Counted from the stretch's first letter, positions 1-5,787 are shown. The stretch is DNA of 9,128 bases from Planctomycetaceae bacterium (GCA_031256755.1 JAIRPZ010000126.1:1-9128); one strand, 5' to 3'. Numbers and translations: made by a program. The notes: a model not told the origin generated them from the letters alone.

Positions 1-117
1 CGCAACTTCCGTAAAATAAAGGAGTTCCGAAGAGTGTTCACCCGATACGATAAACTCGATGAAACCTATAACGCTTTTATTGCGCTCGCAAACATCGTCA
101 TTTATCTGAAAAATTAG
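1..117 (+). CDS. IS5-family transposase, C-terminal fragment (cut by window start)
   Basis: Frame 1 is open from the first base to TAG at 115-117 and gives 38 residues. They contain FRRVFTRYDKLDETYNAF followed by a hydrophobic end, IALANIVIYLKN. This is the typical C-terminus of DDE transposases of the IS5 family, where an F-R-R-V-x-T-R-Y-(D/E)-K-L block follows the last catalytic glutamate and a hydrophobic helix closes the protein. The catalytic residues themselves lie upstream of the window, so it cannot be said whether the element is active. The stop codon and the element's tail are intact. Confidence 0.8.
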   Translation, partial: RNFRKIKEFRRVFTRYDKLDETYNAFIALANIVIYLKN

Positions 118-133
118 CGTCAACACGACCTAG
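1..133 (+). mobile_element. Right end of an IS5-family insertion sequence (partial)
   Basis: The transposase C-terminus (1-117) is followed directly by a short tail, GTCAACACGACCTAG at 119-133, which resembles the outer end of IS427/IS1031-type elements of the IS5 family as I remember them. The right boundary is therefore placed at or near the CTAG at 130-133. The left end lies outside the window, so the inverted repeats and target duplication cannot be compared. The boundary is an inference; the presence of the element rests on the transposase. Confidence 0.55.
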
Positions 134-147
134 TTCTCGTCCGCCAT

Positions 148-303
148 TCAACTCCACATATTTGTAACAGTCTGTTCCGGTACTGCCGTTGTCATGGTAA
201 CGGACGTTTGGACGATTTGTGCATCAACGCCATTCTCACGGTAAGCCAAGTACAGAAGAATGCCAACACCGGAAACAATAATGGCAAGGAAAATGTAGAG
301 CAT
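148..303 (-). CDS. Small single-pass membrane protein ORF, possibly truncated or frameshifted
   Basis: The 51-residue minus-strand ORF starts MLYIFLAIIVSGVGILLYLAYRE, a clear membrane helix at residues 2-20 with a charged YRE end, then a polar tail ending NMWS. No Shine-Dalgarno is visible before the ATG. The open frame continues upstream of it to a TAG near 402, but without an ATG, GTG or TTG in that stretch. The stop is 15 bases from the proposed IS boundary. A second minus frame across 117-232 reads RYHDNGSTGTDCYKYVELNGG and enters the IS, so the original gene may have been longer and may have suffered a frameshift or the IS insertion. I do not recognise the family. A possible promoter lies at 343-370. 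The opposite-strand ORF here is rich in N, K and Q, as expected for the shadow of a hydrophobic segment. Confidence 0.4.
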   Translation of the reverse strand: MLYIFLAIIVSGVGILLYLAYRENGVDAQIVQTSVTMTTAVPEQTVTNMWS

Positions 304-342
304 GACTTGGGGAAAAAATTACCAAAAATATCAACGGCGGCA

Positions 343-370
343 ATTTTAGCACAACCGGCAAAACCCGCAA
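343..370 (-). promoter_or_regulatory. Possible sigma70-type promoter for the small membrane ORF
   Basis: On the minus strand TTGCGG (365-370) is followed after 16 bases by TAAAAT (343-348). The predicted transcript would start about 30 bases before the ATG at 303. The -35 element is imperfect and overlaps the left arm of an inverted repeat (361-368), so this is a weak call. Confidence 0.3.
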
Positions 371-392
371 GAGGTGGGAGGCAGGCGGGTTT
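361..392. repeat. Inverted repeat, 8-bp arms
   Basis: AAACCCGC (361-368) pairs perfectly with GCGGGTTT (385-392) across a 16-base purine-rich loop. Neither strand has a T-run directly after the stem, so it does not look like an intrinsic terminator. It overlaps the possible -35 box at 365-370 and could be an operator, or simply chance. Confidence 0.35.
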
Positions 393-466
393 GCAACAGG
401 TCTATTAAAAAACTCAAAAAAACGCCGAGTGATCTTTCCTGAATACCGGAAAATCGCTACGATTCA

Positions 467-481
467 ACCGGTATGACCGGT
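467..481 (+). promoter_or_regulatory. Perfect hairpin with the start codon in its loop
   Basis: The sequence is ACCGGT-ATG-ACCGGT. ACCGGT is its own reverse complement, so the two copies form a 6-bp GC-rich stem with the ATG at 473-475 as the whole 3-base loop. No Shine-Dalgarno lies upstream. The fold could mark or occlude the initiation site; that effect is an inference. Confidence 0.5.
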
Positions 482-1504
482 AAACGTTGGGTTTGTTTTC
501 TGATAATGCTGTTGATGCCGCTGTTTTTCGGCGGCTGCTCTCTGTTAACAATCTCTGCTGTCCGGCTGCCGTTTGATGAATCCGATCCGTTTCTTGCCGC
601 TGCAAACAGGGAAAACGTTCCTCCTGTTCCCGAAACGATCCTTTCCGCCGCAAATGAAGAGAAAATATCACCTGCTCAAGAAGAGGACGAGACGTTGCTC
701 GAACCGGAGCATGCACATCAAATGACCGAAGCGGAACAGGCGGAACTCCTGTCACAAAACCAGTGGGTCAAAAATCTGGCCATGATCAATTATCTCGACA
801 GCGGCAGGAAACCGGCAGCCGACCGTCAACGGCAAACGGCGGATCGGCAGCGGCAGGATGAAATCAATACACTCAATATGTCTGCCAAAGAGCAGGCAAA
901 GAAAAAGAATCAGCGGTTCGAATATGCGGACGGTTCGGCTTCTGAATGGCGGTGGATGCATCGGGGTGTGGACAAACTTTGCGCTGTGCCGCCGGAACAT
1001 CGGGTCAGTCCCGAAGTGTTTTTGCGCAGCAGTAAGTATAAAGGGGAAAAACACCGGATTCTCCGTGCCAATGCCGCTATTCTGATGGGGCGGGACGGTG
1101 ATGATTCTGTTACAAAATATCTGAAACAACTTGTTAAGAATGAAGCCGCTGAAGTCCGGCTGCGCTGCGCCGCTGCCGAAGTGCTGGGACAAATGGAAAA
1201 TACGTCCGTTGAGGATTTAATTCCGCTGATCGATTCGGTCAAAGAGCGGGATATGGAAGTCCGGCATCCGAAGACCGGCGAAATAACCCGGCAGCATTTT
1301 CCCGGTGTTACGGATATTTGGAGTGAACTTCTCATTGCGGCGGCGAAAAAAACCGATCCGTGGAACCATTCCTGTTTTCTTGAACCGCTGACAGCATCGT
1401 CTTCTGAAATACGGTATGAAGCGGCAAAAATCTGGCGGAGATATTCCGAAAGCAGCCGTTTCACTTCCCCGACCAAAACTGCGCATCGTCAAACAGCAGA
1501 CTGA
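473..1504 (+). CDS. Putative lipoprotein with HEAT-like helical segment
   Basis: A 343-residue protein. The N-terminus is a lipoprotein signal: KR at 4-5, a hydrophobic stretch from W6 to F19, then FFGGCS with the acylated cysteine at C22, although the -3 and -2 residues (F, G) are not the commonest. It should be exported and lipid-anchored. Residues 40-100 are acidic and proline-rich, suggesting a flexible linker. Residues 117-128 repeat DRQRQ twice. Residues 193-255 alternate helices of the form RILRANAAILMG and VRLRCAAAEVLGQM, then EDLIPLID, as in HEAT or PBS-lyase repeats. A further helix, SEIRYEAAKIWRRY, lies at 311-324. Such scaffolds usually bind other proteins; the partner is unknown. 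The start is chosen because it gives a complete signal peptide, although no Shine-Dalgarno precedes it. The last 14 codons are antisense to the end of prs, so the natural C-terminus may be lost. It is probably transcribed alone. Confidence 0.8.
   Translation: MTGKRWVCFLIMLLMPLFFGGCSLLTISAVRLPFDESDPFLAAANRENVPPVPETILSAANEEKISPAQEEDETLLEPEHAHQMTEAEQAELLSQNQWVKNLAMINYLDSGRKPAADRQRQTADRQRQDEINTLNMSAKEQAKKKNQRFEYADGSASEWRWMHRGVDKLCAVPPEHRVSPEVFLRSSKYKGEKHRILRANAAILMGRDGDDSVTKYLKQLVKNEAAEVRLRCAAAEVLGQMENTSVEDLIPLIDSVKERDMEVRHPKTGEITRQHFPGVTDIWSELLIAAAKKTDPWNHSCFLEPLTASSSEIRYEAAKIWRRYSESSRFTSPTKTAHRQTAD
821..862 (+). repeat. Short in-frame tandem repeat (2 x 21 bases)
   Basis: Two adjacent 21-base units in the lipoprotein gene each begin with codons for D-R-Q-R-Q (residues 117-121 and 124-128). 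The first 14 bases match at 11 positions; the last 7 have diverged. It looks like an old local duplication in a charged, probably coiled or flexible part of the protein. Confidence 0.5.
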
Positions 1505-2423
1505 CTGATTCGTTGTTGTGAATCCGTTTGATGGCTTCACCGAGCAGAGCCGCAACACTCAACCGTTTCAAATTCGGCAGGATTTCTTCCGGCAAAGGAA
1601 TGGTGTCGGTCAAAATGACATGTTCCGCCGGTGCATTTTTCAGATTTTCGACTGCATTTCCGCACAGCACGCCATGGGTGGCACCGATGTAAATCTTTTC
1701 CGCTCCGTGTTTTTTGACAAGATGCGCCGCCCCGCAGATCGACCCTGCCGTGCTGATCATGTCGTCAAAGACAATCACGGTTTTCCCTTCGATCGGACCG
1801 CCGATGAGGTTGGCTTGCTCGACTTTATTGCCGTAGCGGCGTTTATCAATGATCGCCAAACTGCAACCGAGGGCTTTGGCGTGCGATGCTGCCCGCTTAA
1901 TACTTCCTTCGTCAGGACTGACAACCACCAAGTTTTCCCGCGGGACATGCAAAGACAGAACGTAATTGTCCAGCACCGGTCCTGCGGTCAGATGATCGAC
2001 CGGAATATCGAAAAAGCCCTGTATTTGAGCGGCGTGTAAATCCATTGCCAGTATCCGGTTGGCACCGGCGCGGGTCAGCAGATTGGCGACGAGTTTGGCG
2101 GTGATCGGCACGCGTCCTTCATCTTTCCGGTCTTGCCGGGCGTAACCGAAATAAGGAATGACGGCGGTGATTCGGGACGCGCTGGCTCGTTTGAAACTCT
2201 CGATAAGGATTAACAATTCCATCAGGGATTCATTGACCGGCGGACAAGTCGGCTGAACAATGAAAATATCTTTCCCCCGGACATCTTGATCAATTTTGCA
2301 TTGAATCTCGCCGTCAGGAAAGTTGCCGATGGTGATCAGACCGGGCTGCATACCGATATAACGGCAAATTTGATCAGTTAAACGGGCATTCGCTCTGCCG
2401 GAAAAAACCCTTAAATCGTTCAT
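1461..2423 (-). CDS. prs: Ribose-phosphate pyrophosphokinase (PRPP synthetase)
   Basis: It makes PRPP from ribose 5-phosphate and ATP in the cytoplasm, feeding purine, pyrimidine, histidine, tryptophan and NAD synthesis. The 320-residue length fits class I enzymes. Visible motifs in order: FPDGE at 35-39, ARQDRK at 95-100 (ATP side), MDLHAAQIQGFF at 127-138 with the metal-binding histidine H130, VVSPDEG at 167-173, the flexible-loop KRR at 194-196, and the PRPP loop VIVFDDMISTAGS at 216-228. Two loop details differ from common bacterial enzymes: DEGS where DxGG is usual, and DDMIST where DDMIDT is usual; the serine form is known in archaeal-type enzymes. The start is the only good one near the strong promoter at 2473-2501, though no Shine-Dalgarno is seen. 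The 3' end overlaps the convergent lipoprotein gene by 44 bases, with no terminator visible. Confidence 0.95.
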   Translation of the reverse strand: MNDLRVFSGRANARLTDQICRYIGMQPGLITIGNFPDGEIQCKIDQDVRGKDIFIVQPTCPPVNESLMELLILIESFKRASASRITAVIPYFGYARQDRKDEGRVPITAKLVANLLTRAGANRILAMDLHAAQIQGFFDIPVDHLTAGPVLDNYVLSLHVPRENLVVVSPDEGSIKRAASHAKALGCSLAIIDKRRYGNKVEQANLIGGPIEGKTVIVFDDMISTAGSICGAAHLVKKHGAEKIYIGATHGVLCGNAVENLKNAPAEHVILTDTIPLPEEILPNLKRLSVAALLGEAIKRIHNNESVSLLFDDAQFWSGK

Positions 2424-2472
2424 CGAAAGCGGAAAATGTTAACAAAACGTGTGAAAAGGGAGAAACATTTTT

Positions 2473-2501
2473 AGTATACCTGAAAAGGATCGGGTTGGCA
2501 A
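2473..2501 (-). promoter_or_regulatory. Strong sigma70-type promoter for prs
   Basis: On the minus strand TTGCCA (2496-2501) is separated by exactly 17 bases from TATACT (2473-2478). Transcription would begin near 2466, giving a leader of about 43 bases before the prs ATG at 2423. This makes prs independent of the upstream comB-like gene. Confidence 0.75.
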
Positions 2502-2515
2502 GGATCGACTGGCTG

Positions 2516-2545
2516 AATATACATGATTTGACAGTTCGCCGGCAA
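2516..2545 (-). promoter_or_regulatory. Possible second, upstream prs promoter
   Basis: TTGCCG (2540-2545) and TATATT (2516-2521) on the minus strand are spaced by 18 bases, directly upstream of the better promoter. A tandem arrangement is plausible, but the match is weaker and could be chance. Confidence 0.3.
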
Positions 2546-2624
2546 ATTTGTCCGAAACGGCGGGAGAATGCCTGCGGCTCTCTCGCCCTTTTTGGGCTTC
2601 ACGTTTGTCAGACTCCTCGTTGTG

Positions 2625-2643
2625 ATTGCCATCATTCGGCAAT
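2625..2643 (-). repeat. Small hairpin downstream of the comB-like gene
   Basis: ATTGCC (2625-2630) and GGCAAT (2638-2643) form a perfect 6-bp stem with a 7-base loop, 28 bases past the comB-like stop. No T-run follows on the minus strand, so it is at best an atypical terminator or an mRNA 3'-end stabiliser. The rest of 2546-2670 shows nothing I can name. Confidence 0.3.
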
Positions 2644-2670
2644 TCCCGTAAAATCCGAAGCGGTAAAATG

Positions 2671-3426
2671 TTAAACAAATCGGACGTAGGTCCGTGCCGC
2701 CTCTTCACATAGAATTGCTGCCGTTGGAACAACGTCTATCGAATCTATTTGGGCAGCAACCCCGATGTCCGCCTCAAGACCGATACGGATAAGATTTTCG
2801 CCGCCGGTACTCTGCCGGAGTTGCCGGATTAAATCAGCCGCCGCCGGTTCCTGCCAAAGTTGCAAAACCTTTTCAGCGGTCTCGTTCAGCCGGTAAAACC
2901 GCTGCAAACCTTGTTGCCGGATCAGCCGAGCCGTAAGGCAGCCGGCAAGAAGCAAATCCTCTTCGGTCTCTTGGCCGTCAGTTCCCGCACAAAGAATCAC
3001 AATGTTTCCTTCATTTTTGATCCGCTCAATAACAGCGGCAGCATTGAGAAACGATGCAAGAAAAATAGTTTTTGTTCCTTTTGCGGCAGCGTGGATAGCC
3101 GCAGTGCCGTTGGTCGTCGTAAAAATCAGCGTTTTTCCGCCAACAACTTCCGGCGTGTAATGCTGCGGAGAATTGCCGAGATCAAATCCGTCAATCGGCA
3201 GACCGAACCGCTCACCGCCGAGCAAAACACTTTCCGGCGGAAATTGCTGCCGGAGTTGTTTTGCGTCCGCAACGTTAAGTACCGGAATAATCTCTTTCAC
3301 GCCGGATCGGACAGCAAATGTCAACACGGACGTTGCCCGCAGAACATCAATGACAACAGCAACGGCTCCGCTCAATGTTTGGGCTTCAACCGCAGAAGGT
3401 ATCGGATAAACAGTAATCGTACCCAT
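2671..3426 (-). CDS. comB: ComB-like 2-phosphosulfolactate phosphatase family protein
   Basis: The 251-residue protein matches the ComB family, Mg-dependent acid phosphatases that turn 2-phosphosulfolactate into sulfolactate in archaeal coenzyme M synthesis. Bacteria without coenzyme M often carry homologues whose substrate is not settled, so the family is firm but the reaction here is inferred. Motifs: VVIDVLRATS at 24-33, GGERFGLPIDGFDLGNSP at 70-87, TTTNGT at 103-108, CAGTDG at 146-151, EEDLLLAG at 155-162, and AQIDSIDVVP at 225-234. No signal peptide, so cytoplasmic. I start at 3426 because the family begins with the MGTITVYPIP-type strand. An ATG at 3471 would add 15 residues and overlap the upstream gene by 16 bases. 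Neither start has a Shine-Dalgarno. The gap to the upstream SPOR-like gene is 29 bases with no promoter, so the two are probably co-transcribed. Confidence 0.82.
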   Translation of the reverse strand: MGTITVYPIPSAVEAQTLSGAVAVVIDVLRATSVLTFAVRSGVKEIIPVLNVADAKQLRQQFPPESVLLGGERFGLPIDGFDLGNSPQHYTPEVVGGKTLIFTTTNGTAAIHAAAKGTKTIFLASFLNAAAVIERIKNEGNIVILCAGTDGQETEEDLLLAGCLTARLIRQQGLQRFYRLNETAEKVLQLWQEPAAADLIRQLRQSTGGENLIRIGLEADIGVAAQIDSIDVVPTAAILCEEAARTYVRFV

Positions 3427-3455
3427 AATTAAAAGATGACAAAACACAAGTTCGC

Positions 3456-4499
3456 TCAATGCCGCCGGCACCGCGGAACTTCAATCACTTTCGGCAGCAT
3501 ATCACATTCCGCTCCGTTGATAATCACCGGTTTATAAGTCATCGTTTGACCGGTGACGATTTCTTGTCCCCGGTACGTTTGGATAATCTGCCGGATTTGC
3601 GGATCCATCGCGACCGTTCCGTCCGGCATTTGTCGTCCGTAATAGTCAAAACTTCCGACAGTGACAATACTGGAATAGCGGTCATGGAATTCATACGCTT
3701 CGATCCCCTGTTTGCGCAATGCCTGACAAAGCGCAACCGCCGCCCGTTCTCCTTTTTCCAAATTCGTCATCTTGTTTGCAGCGGGAAGTCCCTCTCCTTT
3801 GAGAATTTTATCGGCTTCGTCCTGCCGCATCAGCACTTTACTGCCGCTAAACGTAGCAATTTGCACGGTATAGGGTTTCGGATTCCGAAGCAGCGTATAA
3901 GGACGGTTGATGTTAATGGATTCGATAAATTTATCGACAACTCCGCGCGGGTTTTCCGGCGGTAAAATCGGATTCAACAATCCGAAAGAATTAACAAACG
4001 GAGGATTGACTGTTTTTACGGTGATCGAAGCAGGGCGGCACGTCTTAATTTCAGCAAGGGCGTTTTTGAACCGTTTATCTTCCATTGACGGAAAATTTCC
4101 CACCAACACTGCATATTCTTTGACCGTGTCCTGTTTGAGATATTTTAGTTTCACCGGCGAATCAGAACGCTGGATGTTCTTAAAATCCTGATTGATGTCA
4201 TGGACGAATGAATGTTCATAGAGAAATGCATTCAAGCGGTATGTTTTTCTCAATTCGTAGATGAGATCATTGGCTTGCTGTCTGCCGGGCTGATTGAAAA
4301 ATCTGCCGACGTAGATAAGGTAGGGCCCGTCTGATTCGGTCAGGATATATTCCTTGCCGGGTTCTGCGTTGACTGCCGGTTGTCTGAGCAAATCAAACGG
4401 GCCGGCTGCGGCGAATGCTGAAAACGTCAACGCCGAGACGACTGCGAAAACCGCCGGCACTCTTTTTTTTTGCATCAAATTCAGTATCCCGTTCCGCAT
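3456..4499 (-). CDS. Exported protein with three SPOR-like segments
   Basis: I do not recognise a named family for this 347-residue protein. Residues 11-32 form a signal peptide: KKR, then a hydrophobic AVFAVVSALTF core, with likely cleavage after SAFAAA near residue 32. The mature part shows three stretches of the pattern aromatic-x-V-x-(V/I)-G/A-x-F followed by a helix and another strand, which recalls the SPOR peptidoglycan-binding fold: PYLIYVGRFF with its helix at 59-95, EYAVLVGNF at 128-165, and PYTVQIATFSG with AVALCQALRKQGIEAYEF at 209-285. SPOR domains bind denuded glycan strands, so a periplasmic cell-wall role is possible but unproven. The ATG at 4499 is set by a good Shine-Dalgarno 7 bases upstream. 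The second ATG (residue 9) lacks one. Codons 10-13 contain an A9 run. It is probably the first gene of an operon with the comB-like gene. I could not find a clear promoter for it in 4500-4612. Confidence 0.75.
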   Translation of the reverse strand: MRNGILNLMQKKRVPAVFAVVSALTFSAFAAAGPFDLLRQPAVNAEPGKEYILTESDGPYLIYVGRFFNQPGRQQANDLIYELRKTYRLNAFLYEHSFVHDINQDFKNIQRSDSPVKLKYLKQDTVKEYAVLVGNFPSMEDKRFKNALAEIKTCRPASITVKTVNPPFVNSFGLLNPILPPENPRGVVDKFIESININRPYTLLRNPKPYTVQIATFSGSKVLMRQDEADKILKGEGLPAANKMTNLEKGERAAVALCQALRKQGIEAYEFHDRYSSIVTVGSFDYYGRQMPDGTVAMDPQIRQIIQTYRGQEIVTGQTMTYKPVIINGAECDMLPKVIEVPRCRRH

Positions 4500-4506
4500 A
4501 AAACAA

Positions 4507-4513
4507 CTCCTTT
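4507..4513 (-). promoter_or_regulatory. Ribosome binding site of the SPOR-like gene
   Basis: AAAGGAG on the minus strand ends 7 bases before the ATG at 4499. It fixes the start at residue 1 rather than at the internal methionine at residue 9. It is one of only two clear Shine-Dalgarno sites in the window. Confidence 0.75.
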
Positions 4514-4612
4514 CGGGTCAGATCGGCAGCGGTTCAGGAAAACTTTAACGATTTTATCGAATGTACCGCGAAGTTCGTACGGAATTTATTTTTATTTTCT
4601 TGCCCAATTTAT

Positions 4613-4641
4613 TTGACTTCGCCATTTTATCTGGTTATACT
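4613..4641 (+). promoter_or_regulatory. Strong sigma70-type promoter for the exported hydrolase gene
   Basis: TTGACT (4613-4618), a 17-base spacer and TATACT (4636-4641) are near consensus. Transcription should begin around 4648, giving a leader of about 69 bases that contains a hairpin (4653-4682) before the Shine-Dalgarno. Confidence 0.8.
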
Positions 4642-4652
4642 ATGCTCGGTTC

Positions 4653-4682
4653 GTCCGCAGTTGCCTCGCGTGTGATGCGGAC
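4653..4682 (+). promoter_or_regulatory. Hairpin at the 5' end of the hydrolase mRNA leader
   Basis: GTCCGCA (4653-4659) pairs perfectly with TGCGGAC (4676-4682) around a 16-base loop. It begins within about 5 bases of the predicted transcript start and ends 22 bases before the Shine-Dalgarno. No T-run follows, so it is not a terminator. It may protect the 5' end of the mRNA or act as a regulatory site; either role is an inference. Confidence 0.5.
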
Positions 4683-4704
4683 AAAGCAGCATGTTTTTTG
4701 AATT

Positions 4705-4710
4705 GAGGAG
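4705..4710 (+). promoter_or_regulatory. Ribosome binding site of the hydrolase gene
   Basis: GAGGAG sits 6 bases before the ATG at 4717 and fixes that start. Confidence 0.8.
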
Positions 4711-4716
4711 TTTCCC

Positions 4717-5655
4717 ATGTACCAACCTGTGTACCGATTATTGATTCAGACATCCTTTGTTTTTTTTGTGTTGACTTTTGTACCGGCGTTATTAAGTATT
4801 CCTGTTCGGGCGGCTGCTTCGGGGGAAAATCAGGATATTTCGCAGGAAATCTGGCGAATTGATACGCGTACTGCCGGAACGAAACACTCGGAGGAAAAAT
4901 CCTTGCAGCACATGAGATTTTTCCGTTGGCAAAATGGTTATTGGAAACCGTCCGATGCCGCCGCGTTTTTGGAGACGCAGAACCCGAAATTGCCCCTCAT
5001 TGTGTTTGTACCGGGCTGGCGATCGCCCACAGACCAGACAACAGAAACCGGGTTTCATCTTGTCAGAAAATTGGGTGCGGAAAAAGCGTGCCGGATTGTT
5101 TTCTGGGATTGGCTTTCCGAACCGGTGTTTATTCGTCCGCGGATTGACATTCAGCACAAAATTCCGGTTGCTGCCGGCAACGGGGAAATGCTGAATACAT
5201 TTGTCCGAAAAATGCCGCCGGGCAGTAAGGTTTGCCTTTTCGGATTCAGTTTCGGATGCCGGATAATCGGTCACGCCTGCGAATCGCTGACGCAGGACAA
5301 TATGCCGAAAGATATGCGGCTGCATTTGGTTTTAGCGGCAGCCGCCATCGATCAGTACGGGCTTGCTGCGGGACACCGGCAGGAAAACATTCCGCAAATT
5401 GCCGAAAAAACTTTCATTTCATATAATTCTCAAGACAGGGCTTTGCGCTGGTATTGTGCGGTGTACCGCGGACATACCCGCGTACAGGCACTTGGACGGA
5501 CAGGACCGCCATGGCAAATGATCGCCCCTGAATTCCGTGAACGTATCGAAGCCGTTAACCTGTTCCCGTACATCGGACGTGAACACCGGACAACCGTTCA
5601 TATTGATTCGCCGGCATTCAAAAACCGAATCAGCCGATACTTTTTCTTTGAATAG
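4717..5655 (+). CDS. Exported alpha/beta hydrolase, DUF900-like
   Basis: A 312-residue protein with an N-terminal hydrophobic segment at about 8-30, ending VRAAASG, which fits a signal peptide cleaved near residue 34. The alpha/beta hydrolase core follows: strand LIVFVPGWRS at 94-103, which takes the oxyanion-hole place; strand RIVFWDW at 126-132; and the nucleophile elbow LFGFSFG at 174-180 with the probable catalytic S178 in G-x-S-x-G. The acid is probably D240 in SYNSQDRAL and the base H290 or H295 near the C-terminus. The order and the S-x-x-D-x-A-L element resemble the DUF900 group of exported hydrolases, whose substrates are unknown. Lipase or esterase activity is possible but not shown. 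It has its own promoter, leader hairpin and Shine-Dalgarno, so it is a separate transcription unit, divergent from the SPOR-like gene. No terminator is visible after the stop. Confidence 0.8.
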   Translation: MYQPVYRLLIQTSFVFFVLTFVPALLSIPVRAAASGENQDISQEIWRIDTRTAGTKHSEEKSLQHMRFFRWQNGYWKPSDAAAFLETQNPKLPLIVFVPGWRSPTDQTTETGFHLVRKLGAEKACRIVFWDWLSEPVFIRPRIDIQHKIPVAAGNGEMLNTFVRKMPPGSKVCLFGFSFGCRIIGHACESLTQDNMPKDMRLHLVLAAAAIDQYGLAAGHRQENIPQIAEKTFISYNSQDRALRWYCAVYRGHTRVQALGRTGPPWQMIAPEFRERIEAVNLFPYIGREHRTTVHIDSPAFKNRISRYFFFE

Positions 5656-5710
5656 AAACACACAAGGCGATACGATAATTTGTAACATTTTCGGGCATTG
5701 TTCATTGCTA

Positions 5711-5739
5711 TTGACAGTCATTGAGTGCTGTCTTATGAT
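5711..5739 (+). promoter_or_regulatory. Near-perfect sigma70-type promoter for the glycosidase gene, with internal palindrome
   Basis: TTGACA (5711-5716), a 17-base spacer and TATGAT (5734-5739) are one mismatch from consensus. A start near 5746 leaves about 42 bases before the ATG at 5788 and rules out the in-frame GTG at 5725. The arms GACAG (5713-5717) and CTGTC (5728-5732) form an interrupted palindrome between the two boxes. That is a classic place for a repressor to bind, though 5-bp arms can arise by chance. Confidence 0.8.
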
Positions 5740-5787
5740 TTATTTTGCAATAAAAAAACACCCTTCAGCCCCTTTTCCCGTTATCAA

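Larger units (their letters stand above)
304..472. other. Intergenic region between the small ORF and the lipoprotein gene
   Basis: This stretch lies between two divergent genes. It holds a possible minus-strand promoter (343-370), an 8-bp inverted repeat (361-392), and A-rich runs at 407-422. I see no convincing plus-strand promoter for the lipoprotein gene, although the A-rich stretch may help form one. Confidence 0.4.

Noticed and set aside
208..408. 66-codon plus-strand open frame after the IS end
   Set aside because: It mirrors the hydrophobic minus-strand segment and looks like its shadow (N-, K- and Q-rich); no promoter or Shine-Dalgarno fits it.
910..1476. 188-codon minus-strand open frame inside the lipoprotein gene
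   Set aside because: It lies antisense to a gene with a clear signal peptide and helical repeats; its translation is serine- and arginine-rich with no recognisable motif.
1518..2039. 173-codon plus-strand open frame
   Set aside because: It is antisense to prs, whose catalytic motifs are intact on the minus strand.
2585..2597. GCCC-TTTTT-GGGC mini hairpin
   Set aside because: A 4-bp stem is too short to support as a terminator, and no T-run follows on either strand.
2439..2732. 97-codon minus-strand open frame between comB-like gene and prs
   Set aside because: It overlaps the comB-like 3' end out of frame and spans the prs promoter; the translation is charged, with no motif, and there is no Shine-Dalgarno.
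2860..3432. 190-codon plus-strand open frame
   Set aside because: It is fully antisense to the comB-like gene, which has complete family motifs; the translation is low-complexity N/R/S-rich.
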